A stretch of 64,000 nucleotides of DNA from Litoditis marina (GCA_964036275.1 OZ038433.1:12672446-12736445); one strand, 5' to 3'. Shown: positions 43,699 through 56,912, numbered from the stretch's first letter. Made by a program: numbers and translations. The notes: generated from the sequence alone by a model not told the origin.

Positions 43699-46600
43699 CA
43701 GAAAGCAAACAATGTCGCTTCAAACCTTAAAATAAACTTAGTTCCAAGACGGAACCCAACAGCGAAAAAAAAACTCACCGCATTAGAAAAATCCTAAGCT
43801 CATTTGTTCCGTCCTGAGAGCGTTCATGTAGCATTCTTCCAATAATCGCACAAATATGCCTGGAAAAACCTTTAGGTTTAACTCGTAGCACATATTATCG
43901 GAGACAAATAAGTGAAAAAAAACAATAAAACAACAAATAAATATGAAAAACGCAAATGAAATTTTTTTTAAACGTCCGCCGTGCGCTCGAAAATGACGGG
44001 TTCCCTTCTGCGTACTCCATTTTGGAATTCACGTCAGGCATTCAATATTTTAAAATTTTATTTGTTTTAATTTTTCAAACTTTATACTGCAGTGTATTTC
44101 CATATTTTGGTTTCTTCCAACAAGAAAATAATGATAGACACATGATTACGCATGTGATCTTGTTTTTCGCACTGTTTTTCTCGTGTTCAGTTAGTTACTA
44201 TTTGCACAATCCTAAATTCATACTTTCTCACAAAGAGACGGAATATGTCTAGTGGTTGTTGATCGTTTCTTCCATCCTGTAGTTTTACAAGTCGTATAAC
44301 GGCTCAAATTCTGCGCTTGTTTTTTTGCACAACGTATAATCGTGTTGATTTCTCTTGAATACTTTGTTGCTTTTTGCTCACATCATAGCGTAACTGTGTG
44401 ACATCATTGTGTTACAATGTGCGTTTATCTTATGATTATGTTTTTCATTACAGGTCGCATTGGTGAACTCTTTGGCAGTTTATCATCAAGAATTGGGCAA
44501 TCGGTCAGAGTGCGAGTGAGACTAGGTTCGTGCTTTCCTGTGATAGTTGCTATTATCAGACCCATGCTATGAACACGTAACATGTCTCGGGAAATGGCTG
44601 TGAAGTAGTATCTATGCACTTAATACATCTCAATAAGCCGATTTGGGACTCAAGCAAATCTGTTCGAATAGTAAATTCAAAAAACTACTAATTTGCCAAA
44701 ATTATTGAAGTTTGACTATTTTGGATGCGAAATAATGAAGTTTCACGCATTTGGTTCAAAATACGGCTTCCTTTTTGTTATAATAGGCACACCTTACCAA
44801 TTTTTGTTGGTGCCTGGGACCCACATCCTGTGCAAATGCACTTTTGCTGAAGGGGGAGGTTTTAGTAGCTGGTATCTTTTTCGTCATCTTACGTTTGCGG
44901 TTTGAATCCCGCGTTCTCAATTTTTATTACTAGTCCAAAGTAGTAACAGATAACAAAGTTGTCTGCGTTTTCATAGATGTTTTTTCAGTGTCGTTGCTGA
45001 TCTCGCCGGTTAATGTTTCTCCTATCTGATGCTTCATCCCATTTTCGAATATTGGACTCAAGGACTGATGCAATGAAATAACCATTCATTTGAGGTTTAT
45101 TTGTATATTTGTGTAACTTAGTTATTTTTTTAACGTTCATCTACATGACATGACCCAGTAAGGCAGTGACAATGAAAATCCAGCCTTTTTTGACGCCTAA
45201 TGTTAGATAACTAGTGAAGCTCTCTATCAGATAAAAAATAGAGTAAGCTGGCAACATTTTCGCTCTGTTTTTGGAAAATTTCGCGCTTATGGCAAGTATA
45301 AAGTTTACTAGACTACCGTGCCACTGCCGCGCTGGCGAAATTATATAGTCACTGATAGTAACTTTATAATGGGGTACGATAGTAGTTAGTTTAATTTTGA
45401 GTTGTTCACGTTCACGCTCATCCTTGCTGTGTAATGGGGATGTACGGGTCTCCTGCATTATTATTTATTTGTTAGGGTTTTCTTTAAGTTTGTTTTGATC
45501 AGTTGATTCTTCCAAAACATCGGAACCGAGTGGTTTTGGAATGATCGATTCAGTTTTCGCCAAATACTCGTTGCATTATAAATTAACCGCAAGCTTTTGC
45601 CGGGAATTGTGAAGGGTTTACTTACATTCTGTTTTGTTTGTTTAGGTATGTGTTTAGGTAAAATGTGGTCAATTGTATTATCTGCTAAAAATTCGTTTAG
45701 TTGAGATTTACACAATTTTCGTAGTAAAGAATTTGTGCATGTTCATATTTTTCGTAGTATCAAAATTGTGTACACTACGTGTACACATTTCAGTAACTAC
45801 CATTCTTGTGCACACTACTATTCGCACTTTTTTGTCTTTAAGGAATTGGCGTACAAGGTCGCAGTATTGTGTCGCACATGTCGATTCGGGTTCGCAAGAT
45901 GTTAGCTATGTGCCTTTACACATACTTGTTGCAATAAACGTTTTTTAGAGTTTCACAGTGTATTTTCAGTGCGTCCGGAATAGAATACACAAGAATGAGC
46001 GGGAAAGTGGTTTTCAAGTTTTTCTCGTGGGAACATTTAAATTGCAGCGTCTTATATGGATTCTTGCTATAAAAGTTGATTGAGAAGAAGAATTGGTGTG
46101 TATAGCCCTCATATCTTTCACGTGGAGACCTACAGTACGTCTAACGAGTTTCGTACTCATTGATTGCAAACAAAAAAGTGTTAGAAGATGACATGTTATA
46201 CACTAATCAATTTTATTTGATTCTTTGATCTACCTAAATCGTCTTGAATCAGTGTCGAAACGATTTTGAGTGGCACCTTTCACTGAGCACATATTTCCAT
46301 AATAACATCCAAAAAGTCTTAATGACAACAAAAATTTTTGTTTAGATAAATATAACACTATATTTGATTCATTCAAGATGTATGTGAATGAAAACGCGTG
46401 AGACAACTACCAAACTAGAATGTTGCATGAACTGTAGCTTTTTGAATAAAGGAAAGTGAAAAAACAGTTAAATTATTTACGAAAAAATGATGGAGACAAT
46501 AGTGAGAAGTAGATAAAAGAGGAAGTAGGTATTTTATCAGAAAACGGTCACTCGAGCGACAAAAAACGGCGCCGCGCTGTACAAATAAAAGAGGGAATAG

Positions 46601-47068
46601 AGACGGGAAAGGAGAGATATAAAGAGGGAACATTAAATAAAAATAGTTTTAGTTGTATTTATTAACTATATATTGGACCAACAGTTGGATGAAGATTTAG
46701 AGACGTTAAATGAACATTGAAATGAACAAATTCAACTAAGTTCAGTTGAAAACGTTGAAAGTATTCCTAAAACTTGAGCGCGAAGTTTGATTACTTTGTA
46801 TTTAGAATGTATGGCACCGAATAAAACAAAAGTAAACGTAGAATACATTGAATTGGTTAATACTTGTACTACTGCAAGTTCCGTGATACTATTTAATATT
46901 TCAAAATTAGGAAATTATTATATCATGTAAATTGTTATCCATTTCTGTCACCCAAGTTATGTTATCCCCTTTTCGCGACAGTTTACTTTATTTGAAAGTT
47001 CTAACATTTTTTGAATGATAGAACAGACTATATAGGATGTATGTAGTGAAAAATGTTAAAACACACTA

Positions 47069-47194
47069 TACTAGAGATTGAGTAGTCGTGTAAAGTTAGC
47101 CTGCTAATGAGGCATCGTGCACTTTGTCATCGCACGTTTCTGAGCTCTGCTGTGTTTAACATGTTTAACGTGACTGTGCAATTGACTAATACTA
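47069..47194. mobile_element. CACGTG palindrome element (family P), copy 7
   Basis: TACTAGAGATTGAGTAGTCG ... GGCATCGTGCACTTTGTCAT ... GTGCAATTGACTAATACTA. Confidence 0.75.
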
Positions 47195-48205
47195 TACAAT
47201 GTATCTTGTAACATGACGTGAATTGTTAGAAACGTCGCCATAAAAACGAACAAAGCAAAGTGACCAAATGACGCTGCAAGACTTCTCAAGAGGTTTGTTT
47301 GAAAACGAAACTGTTTGCTCTACGATTTATTCGAGACAGCCGGCATCATGGTACGGACACAGAGCAAAAAACGGACACCGAGAGAAGAACTGTATTTGTT
47401 TGGCAGGCACTATTCTTATTGTATTTACTTATTGTATTTAGGTTTTTTCACTATTGTATGCAGTTTTCATCCAGTATTCAGTATTCGCACTTTAGGCTCA
47501 GTCTATCATTTGACTAATTTGACTGTGAGATGCACAAATTGCCGTGGTCAAAACCTAGGAAAACCCTAGGCGATCGTGACTATTTAAAAACAATATAAAA
47601 CTTGGAAAGATCAGATCAAAAACCATGGAAACTCTCTGGAAAAGTATGGTTTGACCGAAACAACGTTTGTCAAGATCTCGAAAAAATAAAAAAAGCCGGA
47701 CACTGATTTCGTGACTTTATACAAAAACAACCCACAAAATGAAAAAGGCATAAATTTTCAGTCGTCAACTAACAAACGTGTTTTATTCCAATTGCTGACC
47801 CGAAAATTTCTTATTTCACTGAGTATAAAGTACATCTATTGTTTACATTGACTTCTCGCCCGTTTAACGGTTTAACCGAGCTTACTAGGTAAACTTTTTT
47901 GGCGAAACTCAAATAGTTTGCGATGACACTGTCAAATGCCGATATCAGAAACGTCAACTGAAAAGTTCAAACAAACTTTTTGTTTTTTGGTAAATTTGAA
48001 AAGTTACTTCTATCTTTTGTTCTGATCGCACGATAGAACTATATTGACTTTTCAATTCAGAAGAGATACTGCGAGCTGGGAAGATAAGTTTGGAGGTCTA
48101 GCAAAGTTACGGTCAAACGCAATCGCAGGTCAAACAACCTTGATTTGGCAAAACTTCGAAATGTCGTTTCCAGTGATCATATAAGTCAATCGTGGTCATC
48201 AAAGA

Positions 48206-48310
48206 AAGACGAATATGTGGACCAATCCCAACGCTTCAGTCCTTTAAACAGTAATACATTTTCAATTAAAGGACCGATGCTTCGCGATTAATCCACATAA
48301 TCGTCTACTT
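48206..48310. mobile_element. GTGGACCAATC hairpin element (family W), copy 5
   Basis: AAGACGAATATGTGGACCAA ... CCTTTAAACAGTAATAC / TTCAATTAAAGGACC ... ATTAATCCACATAATCGTC. One arm is shortened. Confidence 0.7.
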
Positions 48311-49531
48311 TAATGCTAATTAATGTTTCAACCAAAATGCAGGCACCGGGTATTCGGGATAAAGGTCCTGGAGCGAAGTGTAAATATTAGGAGGCCAAAA
48401 GAGGCGTGAAAAAAGCGCTGAGTCGTGACCAAATAAATCGGACCAAAGCTATGTTTACCGCACAAAAACACAGGGAAAAGACACAACGTAGATGGAACGG
48501 TTGGGGGATAATTGGAACTAAAACTATTTAAAACCTAATAAACATAATAGTTATGTTCACTGGGAGATGGGTGAAAACGGAAACTGTTCAAACTAGTGTA
48601 TTCACACGATTTTTATTGATAATTACTACAAAGACAGCATATTTGCCACATAACAGTTAGGGAATAAATGAAACTAAAACATATATCTAAAATATGACAA
48701 CATTTTACATTAACGTTAATACCAACATGTTAACTCAAAAGTCAAAGTTAGAGATAAACGTCGTCTTTGAACAAATACATACAAATCACACTTTCGAAAT
48801 TCTGTGCTATTTAGACCATTTCTAATTACCATCAAAAACAGTTTTTACCTTTTCACAACATGGTCATTGAAAGCTTGAGAAATCAAAATAATCCAAATGA
48901 CTTGTTCTAAAAACTTTATGAATTACTGTCGTGCTCTCAGAGCCACCATGTTAGTGGAGACAAAAATTTCGGAACAAAATGAAGAGAAAGATAACAAGAA
49001 TTTTTTTTACAAATTAAGATTCCAAATAACAATAAAAAGTATTAGTTTATGAAATGAATGAATACAAAATACAGAATGTATTGGTAAATAGTAATAAATG
49101 TCTAATCTGCATGTGTGTGTATTTGGCTGTCTGATGCATTGGAATAAGCTGTCTGTTCAAATAAAAATAGCCATAGAAAGGAAATGAGAATTCAAAGGAA
49201 AGTGTAGCGTGGACAGATTTAGAGAAGAAATAATAAGAATAATAACATTTATAATGAAAATATTTATTCTCTACAATCAAATTTTTTTTCAACATATCAG
49301 ACATAAACTGCGTCACATCTAGGGTCAAGTACCATCCAAGATCAATGCAAAAACAATAAAAGTACAGTAATAATTACAGAAAATTATGAAAAGTTTAGTC
49401 TCGGTCATTTCTGATGAAAATGACCAGAAGTGTTCTGTTTCAAATTAGTTTTTGACGCCTGTAAAGCCCCGGACTCAAACTACATTTACAAACCCCAAAC
49501 TCCCAAACACATCATAAAACAGCGACACCCT

Positions 49532-49729
49532 TATAGTCGTCGCCAACTGATCGGCGGGCGGGTACTGTATATCACATTTTTCGCTGTGTTTGCACAGATG
49601 TCTTCGATGCCAAAGGATATGTATTGATGTACTTTAATGGCGCAGTGTTGAAAGTCCTACTACAAAACGTTTGCTCGCAGGTTCGATTCCGGCGAAAGAC
49701 ATAAATTTTTAAATTTGGCACCCACTATA
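49532..49729 (+). mobile_element. tRNA-like TATAGT element (family T), copy 4
   Basis: TATAGTCGTCGCCAACTGAT at the start, a 'ggcgcagtgttgaaagtcc' A-box region, an intact 'aggttcgattccggcg' B-box region, end GGCACCCACTATA. Confidence 0.8.
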
Positions 49730-50280
49730 AAAATATGGAGTTTACTGAAAACTGTCATAGACTGTATGTCGCCCTATACTGCTGTGGTACTGGTTTGATC
49801 CGGTTTTTATTGCAGTATTCCTCTTTTCCTAGTAGGGAGGTGGGGAATATTTTTCGGTGAATATAGAAGCACTTTTGCGTGATCCATGTTTTTCGAGCCT
49901 AACCCAAATTCGTCAGTTCAGTACAACTTTGAACTTTAACCCCCCCCCCATAAATATTACTCTCTACTTTAGCCCCCCCCCCCCCTCTCTCAATTCCGGT
50001 CAATATCGAGTAGTACATGTGCCGATTCTCGCCATCAAACGCTCTAATGTCCACCGAAACTACATTATGTCATCGTTAATGTACTGTCTTTAACATTAAT
50101 TAGCCATTAAAGCGTCGTTCGATAGTCTTCGAATGCTGATTGCCGCTGAGAAGGTTGTAAAACCAGGACAACAAAGACAGTTGCAACGAGCGGGATGGAT
50201 GGATTTATGACTGTTTTCGAGGCATCATTCTACCTGACGGCAATTGATTTTGGCACTGAGCCCGTGTGCAGCAATATCCC

Positions 50281-50352
50281 GACTGTAGATCCCGACCTGC
50301 GTCTCTTTAATCTCATGCTATTTCTCTGCTCTAATATTCCGCTGGGATAGAA
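50281..50352. mobile_element. CCCGG hairpin element (family K), half copy
   Basis: GTAGATCCCGACCTGCGTCTC ... TATTTCTCTGCTCTAATATT followed by CCGCTGGGAT. Only one arm remains. Confidence 0.55.
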
Positions 50353-50542
50353 ATCTTGCGAAAAAGTAGAGAGATTAGGGTTGTTAAGGCCAAACTCTCA
50401 GAACTCGCTTTTTTATAGAACGCAAGAAACTCTATCACAAAAACTCGAAATTTCCAAAAATCAAAAAATCGAAACTTGAAAACTCGATTTGTTCCACTCG
50501 ATTACCTACGAGGAGTGCGGGATGCGATCAAAGTTTCCGGGG

Positions 50543-50779
50543 TATAGTTTGCTCCACCCACTTATAACCCTCTACAGTAGTCTGCTAACACTTTCAGGTC
50601 AAACTTTGGTATATTAGCGTGTTCAGAACTCCTCAAAATGTTGATAGTGTCATCTGCGTGTTTACTACTACTAACTCTGAAAATTTGAAACCACAGTAAT
50701 GACTTTTTCATTAGAAAACACCCCCGTGAATAATTGACGGATTACTGTAGGAGTACATCGATTGGTGAAACAGACTATA
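50543..50779. mobile_element. ATCGAT-type inverted-repeat element (family C), copy 8
   Basis: TATAGTTTGCTCCACCCAC ... CCCTCTACAGTAGTC on the left, ATTACTGTAGGAGTACATCG and ATTGGTGAAACAGACTATA on the right. Confidence 0.8.
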
Positions 50780-52063
50780 ATTCAATGCTTCCTTCAATCA
50801 TTGTACTCTTTAGCAGGAACAAACGTGTGAACGCACTTTCGTACGCTGGCTAGAACTATTCCGTTTATATCGCAACTGTTTGTAGTTTGATTATGTGCGT
50901 TTTAGGGCAAATTCATAAATTGTGCTGTGTTTCCAGCCAGACCGAACATACCCAGATTATGTCGGTCATTTCCTCTTCACTGATAGTCAAATTCACAGTG
51001 ACGCCAACGAGTATAACACATCAGAATTGAAGAACCTGCAATGATAACGAGCATCAAAGTCAGAGATTCTTCTCGTTTGGTTTAACGAGCTATTTTACTA
51101 CTAGTAAAACCGAAGACGCGTGGTTTTCAAACATGGAATGAAACTTTCGGTTATTTCTAAATTACAGAATTATCCATTCTTATTCATACTCGTACAGTAT
51201 GAATTGTGATTGAAAAACTTTCCGTTTCAGTGCTCGGTTATTAGGTTAATTTAATTTAATTTTCTGCTAAAATACCGAGAAGTATTTGCTGTTTTATAAA
51301 ACAAAATTTTTTCCTGGTCGTTATTCCATATTTGTTCCTGGTATTCACATAAAACCATGAATTCCATGAAGATTGAGTGTCCTCTAGCCCATCTAGTCGC
51401 ACACTTGACATATATGGCGAAGTTCGATATTCTATAGTCTGTTCGAAATAATAACATTCTATTTAACGATATTTTCTATTCCTTCTAAAGTTAGCAACAT
51501 TATATTTAACGAAATTTTCTGTTTCATCTAAAGATGTGGTCTTAACTTTTCCATTGTGGCCTTGATTTAAAGACGTCGCGTTTATACTGGTTAAAATTTC
51601 CGAAACTATGGAAAAACTTTTCTAATATTCATTCTGCAAAACGAACATTGGAGATGGAAGCAACCATTCTTCCGTGAAGAACAACCATTTGTTTCCTGCA
51701 ACTGAACCGAACCATTTGAAAATCAAAATCGCACACATATACTTCAAAGGGATTGACGTGAAAAAATATTTGTAGTTTGATTTCGGTGCATTGCAAACAA
51801 ATTCAGTATCTTACAAATCCAGCCTCAGCACATGACTTCAAAAACTTACAAAACTAGTTCTAAACTAGTTTACAATGGAACGAATTACGAATTAAGAGTC
51901 TTACGAATTGAACTACATTCATATATTCATTTTGCCAACATTCATTACAATTACATTCATAGAACATGAAACTTCATCCATTACATTCAGTGGTTTAGAC
52001 ATTCTGATGTGTCTTACTGACCAAACTACACTTCTCGTTTGGTTGGCCTCTGGGAAGGATTGA

Positions 52064-52260
52064 TATAGTGAATGCCAAATTTATAAATTTCTGTCTCTTG
52101 CCGGAACCGAACCTGCGAGCAAAAGTTTCGTAGCTGGGGGCAAACCACTGCGCTAGTAAAGCACATAGCAAGCGAGCTTTGGAATCGAATACATGTGTGC
52201 GTACACAGCGGAAAGTGAGATATACAGTACCCTCCCGCCTTTCCGTTGGCAACAACTATA
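52064..52260 (-). mobile_element. tRNA-like TATAGT element (family T), copy 5
   Basis: The reverse complement has 'agcgcagtggtttgcccc' and 'caggttcggttccggcaag'. Ends TATAGTGAATGCC and GGCAACAACTATA. Confidence 0.8.
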
Positions 52261-52528
52261 AACACCAAAACCGTCAGTTTCTTCTGTTATAAGTGTTTGT
52301 AGTTTGATCGCTGTCATTCTTGAGTCGACAATTCTGTTGTGACTACCAGATCAAACTACAATTCCATTCCAGAATCAAACTACAATTCCATTCTAGATTG
52401 CCCCCTCCATATTGGTCGTGTGTCATTTTCTCTGTGTACAGTGCCTGTCTTCTGTTGATCACCGACTTTTATGTCTTTTTTATGGAGAGCAGTAAAATAA
52501 CCGAATAATTGCCCCCTTTGACTGTCTT

Positions 52529-52641
52529 ATGGCGGACCAGTCTGCGAACGAAATCACACAGATAAAATCAGGTACACCGTACCGGGATGACAGTGACGAA
52601 TTGAGTCGGCAGGCACTATACAACTATCAGCTGCAATCTGG
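52529..52641 (+). CDS. Possible first exon, 37 codons, unrecognised
   Basis: ATG at 52529 opens a frame of ordinary, non-repetitive composition (MADQSANEITQIKSGTPYRD ... LSRQALYNYQLQ) with a possible donor GG|GTATAC at 52642. Beyond it the text is a diverged noncoding repeat (GAAAGTTATTCAAATTGAGA recurs near 53060). Its phase would allow joining to an exon beginning at 54556 (acceptor GTGATAG), in frame with the model at 54566-56912. No family is recognised. Confidence 0.25.
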
Positions 52642-54565
52642 GTATACGAACGTGCCTTGTTTGAAAGTTATTCAAATTGAGAGAGATTCAACAAAATGGA
52701 AAACATTGTAACCGAAAGTTGGAATCTGAAGTTACGTAAAAATCACTGTGATCGTGAATAATTTGAAAGTTTGAAATAAAAGTTTTATGGAAATGGAAAA
52801 CTTTGTAACTGGAAAAGTAGTGAAAAACTACAGGGAATCTGCCTAGTTTGGGAAACCATGAGAAGTTGGAACGTAAAATTACGAAATCCGTCTGAAAGTG
52901 AATAGTTTGAAAGTAATTGAAATTGGGAAAAGTAGTGAAACACTTCAGTGATTTTTCTAGAATGAGTAAGGTGTTTGTACTCAGTTGAAGGTTAAAAATG
53001 TTCAGCTAGCGTTGAACGAAAACCACGTAAATATCATCTTTGATCGTGTATAATTCGAAAGTTGTTCAAATTGAAAGAGACTCAGAGAAAACAAAGAGTT
53101 TGTAACTGAAATAGAGGTGAAACAATCCAGTGAATGGCGTTCCAATTTGTGAATCTAAGTTTTGTGAAACGTGAAAAGTTGGAAAGTTTAAATTGAAATA
53201 TCCCAAAAAATACGCTGGATTCTTTGAAGGTTAGTAATAATAAGTGAGCTGAATAAGCATAGAATCTAAATTTGAGCTGTTTTTATTCAATTTCATATCA
53301 GTGATGTTTACTTTGATAATGTATATTGTAAGTTGTGGGAAACAATTTTCGCTGAGCGGGACTGTTTTTTTTCGAGTCTAGAGGTTCATGATACCCGTTT
53401 ATTGCACAAATCGACCGAAATGTATGTGTCACTATAGTAAGTCAAGCGTTGTTTTTTTAATACTAATAACAGTTTCCTTTTCATCTCAGAACCATCATGG
53501 TTCATTCAGAAAACATTTCCTCTTGAAAAGCACGTAATACAAATCGGGCCAAATTGCCAAAGAAATAATATCAAACAATACTCAAAAGAAAGCTCTGGAA
53601 GTTCCGTACCAGTCACGAAACTTTCCTTTATTTCCAATCAAAAGTGCGATTTCCACTTGTAATTGAAGTTTGACCTACCCATCAAATATTCATACCCACA
53701 TCTCCTCAATATGGTGGATTTTATACCTCGTTTTTTTTTGCATTTCTTAACATGATCTTTTTATTTGTTATTTGCAATTTGCAAGCTGTATTCTCTGGTT
53801 TTTCTTGTGTTCTCTCTACGTCTTCTCTCCGCCAATACTCTTCTTTTGAATCGTTGATTCAATAAATATTCTACTAAACTCTATATTATACAAACAGCTC
53901 GATAACTATCAAGATGTTTTTGCTTCGCGGAAGCTCTAATTTCACGTTACTGATAGTTATTACGCAGTTTACATAATGAATATTACACTACAGAAATATT
54001 TGCATAATATTCTATTTGACTTCCTATCTACCCCCTCCTTCTCTGTTTGCGGCCTTTAGTGCTAATTCAAATGTCTTAGGCGGTGCTTCAAAGCGCTCCT
54101 TATCAAGGCCCCAAAACCATAATTTCTGATATATGAAAGGTGATTTATTGGCTAATAGAACAGTTCGATAACACTTCTTGTTCCTTTCGAATAGTTATTA
54201 CCTTATCGCAATGAAGATTGTTGCACAAATAACTAAAAGAGTGTTTTTCGACTCTGTCAATCACAACAGTAAAAAGAAAAATCAGAGTCCATAGAACGCC
54301 AAAGGTAAAAAGGAGAAAGTGAGTGGACTGTGATGGTCTGAGGGCGAAGAACTTCCGGCAACTTCATAAGATCTAACTACAAACTAGACCGCCATAGTGT
54401 GACGGGGATGAATGTGTTCTCAGCTTAGTTGGGGGGGGGGGGGGGGGGGGGTGATCCAACTACAAGCACGGCCTAATCCGGTAAGTTGCACACTTTTACC
54501 GATCCACGACAAAACTACAAAGTACAACAATTTAACCCCCAACGAAATGTGATAGTTGTATATGG

Positions 54566-55843
54566 ATGAAGGTCTCTCTCGAATTCCCGGCGCCTTGTGA
54601 TGAATTGGTCGACTCCCCACTGCGTCTCAGAAGGCAACTTCTCCATCTGGAATGGAACTGGATCAAAGACATCAATCAACACTTCCATCCCCCTTTAAGC
54701 CATCCATCTCAAGACAGACGTCGGCATCATGGTAGGGTGACAGGTAGGAATGGATCGGACTATCGGAGTGCGAACGAGAACAAATATAGCTCTACTAGAA
54801 GTAAATTGAATAGTCACGTGAAGTTGGCATTCTAATGAGGCATCGTGCACTTATTGTCATTGCACGTTTTTAAATTCTGCTGTGTAAAATGTATCACGCA
54901 ACTGTATAATATACGAACAATAGATAGTGATTGTGTGGAAAAAGAAAGTAGACCTCGAAAAATGAGCCTGCCGTCAGTACATTGAATTGGGATTCTCTCA
55001 GGATGCACTGCTCTGTGAGCTATTGAAAACAACCAGAATTGTTAGTTTATAGTATGTTGCCTTCTTTCAGAGGTTCAGTAATGCTTTCTATATCTCTCCC
55101 TCTCTTTTCCTCTCCTCTCTATCTCTTTCTCTTTTTAGTTCTGCTCTCTCTCTCTCCTTCTCTCTCTCTTTCTCTATCCCCTCTCTCTCCGCCTACGGCC
55201 TACGAGCTGGCGTTTCTAGCAGTAGACAGTGATTTATGTGCTGCATGCCATCATATTTTGTTTATATTCCATCAATCTTTCACATTAGTCGCGGCACTTA
55301 TTTTTCATCTCCCCTCATGAGTTATTATGACTATTATTCCATTCAAATCCACCGAATTCCCCATTTTTCTCTTCCCTGAAAAGAAGATTGAAATCATCAT
55401 CAAACTAGTATATAGTCCTCGCCAATGGAAAGGCGGGATGGTACTGTATATCTCAATTTTCGCTGTCTACGACCACATGTCTTCGATTCCAAAGCTTGTC
55501 GGTTATATACTTCCGTAGCGTAGTGGTTAGCGGCCAGCTACGACCACGTGTCTTCGATTGATTTGCTCGCGGGTTCGATTCCGGCGAGAGACAAAAGTTA
55601 TGAATTTGGATGAAACTACAACTAACATTTCGTCCCTGGCTACAGAGGTCGGCCAACCGATGGGAGAATCATACTGTATACATTTTTTCTGCTGTGTACA
55701 ACAGAGAGATCGCTAATCGTAGGTATGAAGTCGCTTTATAGAAAGACAGCTTGACGCCTTGCTTTGTTTGTAGTTTGGTCCCGTCGTGGCCAGATAGGAG
55801 TTTTCACATCTTCTGTTCCACCACCTCTCTCTCTCTCTCTCCC

Positions 55844-55889
<46 letters not shown>

Positions 55890-56912
55890 TTTCTCTCTCT
55901 GTCTCCCTCTCCCTCTCTCTTAATCTTTGACGCTGCCCTTTCGAACTGCTATCCCATGTTTTCAGTTCCCATTGTAGGTGATGGGTTAAAGGAGCCCGAC
56001 CGGCTGGTAGCAGGTCTAATTCGTATTGACACCCATTATCTCAGACTCCCTTTCATCTCGCCGCCTCAGATGAAATACGCGAACACCTGTCAACAAGTAA
56101 ATATGGGCGAATAGCTGGTGGCGATCGACTTTGATCTACCCGCAGATTGATTGCTTCAAATGAGAATCGAAAAAGGATGTTACACGAAGAGTGGGTGACG
56201 ATTAGGCTTGGGGCGAATGTTTCCTATCAAAAACTGTAGCAGTAGTTTTGCTCCAAAACTGTCAAATCATAACTTATCTATATATAGTATCTATGGGAAA
56301 AGTATGGACTCTCAATTGAAGTTCTCAGTTGATTTATGGATTGTAGCCTAATGTGTTTCAGCCTAATCGTCACCCAATGATACGATACGATCACAACTAT
56401 AGTGTTAGTCAACTGCTCAGTCACGTGAAACATGTAAAACACAGCAGAATCCAGGAACGTGCAATGACAAAGTGCACGATTCCTCATTAGAGTACTAACT
56501 TCACGTGACTATTCAATTTACTTCTAGTATAGGCACCTATCAAAGTCACGCAAACTATTAGTTGAATCTGATCGAGAATCACATTCTGGCCTCATGGTTA
56601 CCAAATTTCAATGTTACAGCATAATGTAGGTGATCTTGGTCACTGACTAGGTATTTCAGTTTCGGGGTAAATGAAAACATCTGAGTTTTATCTCAAACAG
56701 GATAATCCTAATAGATTGATGTTTTTTTTATATTATTAATGAGAAACCAATATCTTTTTCTGTCAAAAATCCTTAAGATTTGACCCTTTTTGGCGCATTT
56801 CTCCATATTCCCACGTCACTTCCCCTCACTCTATCCCGGCGTCATTCCATTGTAGTTGCGTGTAGCCGTCGCCGGCGGTACATCAGAAGGTTCTCCCGCC
56901 AGTGACGCCTAA
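54566..56912 (+). CDS. Possible small gene, three exons, 117 aa, unrecognised
   Basis: Exons 54566-54731, 55966-56096 and 56856-56912. Intron 1 is GTAGGG...TGTTTTCAG and intron 2 is GTAAAT...CATTGTAG. The phases agree and the last exon closes with TAA. The protein reads MKVSLEFPAPCDELVDSPLR early, then IVGDGLKEPDRLVAGLIRID, then SPPQMKYANTCQQ joined to LRVAVAGGTSEGSPASDA. The composition looks coding and the exons avoid the surrounding repeats, but no domain is known to me and the start is uncertain, since an upstream exon at 52529 could be joined. Intron 1 contains a CT-rich tract and family P and T elements. It may also be the surviving part of a larger or dead gene. Confidence 0.35.
54793..54922. 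mobile_element. CACGTG palindrome element (family P), copy 8
   Basis: TACTAGAAGTAAATTGAATA ... GTCACGTGAAGTTGGC ... ATGAGGCATCGTGCACTTA. The right end is diverged. Confidence 0.75.
55411..55609 (+). mobile_element. tRNA-like TATAGT element (family T), copy 6
   Basis: TATAGTCCTCGCCAATGGAA start, A-box-like 'tagcgtagtggttagcgg', B-box 'gggttcgattccggcg'. The interior has a second 'acgaccacgtgtcttcgatt', apparently copied from the upstream 'acgaccacatgtcttcgatt'. The right end lacks ACTATA. Confidence 0.75.
55825..55920. repeat. (CT)n microsatellite
   Basis: CT-dominated run with CCCTCT interruptions. It lies inside intron 1 of the model at 54566-56912, 45 bp before its TTTTCAG. Confidence 0.95.
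56399..56529. mobile_element. CACGTG palindrome element (family P), copy 9
   Basis: ATAGTGTTAGTCAACTGCTC ... GTCACGTGAAACATG ... TTCACGTGACTATTCAATTT ... CTTCTAGTA. Confidence 0.8.

Larger units (their letters stand above)
41718..46054. mobile_element. 4.3 kb element with TAAGACGC terminal inverted repeats (family L)
   Basis: Left end TAAGACGCTGCAATTTAAAT followed by GTTCCCAC, and right end the exact reverse complement; TA flanks both sides. Beyond the terminal repeats, the left interior matches the right part of the 701-bp element at 20162-20862 (for example GTGGTTTCTCTT, AACCTTGCAC, ATCAACTGGAAAAACAG), and the right interior matches its left part. The inside contains other elements (43050-43494 and 43554-43698). 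Possible minus-strand coding exons are 43859-43779 (HICAIIGRMLHERSQDGTN, TTCCAG acceptor, GTGAGT donor) and one from 42774 that closes at a TAG at 42744-42746. No transposase domain was recognised, so whether this is an autonomous copy is open. Confidence 0.75.
35983..52528. other. Long gene-poor stretch rich in mobile elements
   Basis: No gene is supported with confidence over 16 kb. It holds GA-rich satellites (36.36-37.06 kb), the 4.3 kb TIR element, many families P, C, T, K and W copies, a three-copy tandem repeat near 38.95-39.28 kb, tRNA-like fragments (about 38475-38545) and several poly-C/poly-G runs. 46.1-47.0 kb, 47.6-48.2 kb, 48.4-49.4 kb and 51.0-52.0 kb show only AT-rich sequence with nothing recognised. 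Confidence 0.5.

Noticed and set aside
43476..43735. Open frames on both strands near 43.5 kb
   Set aside because: Produced by the palindromic 145-bp element and its flanks.
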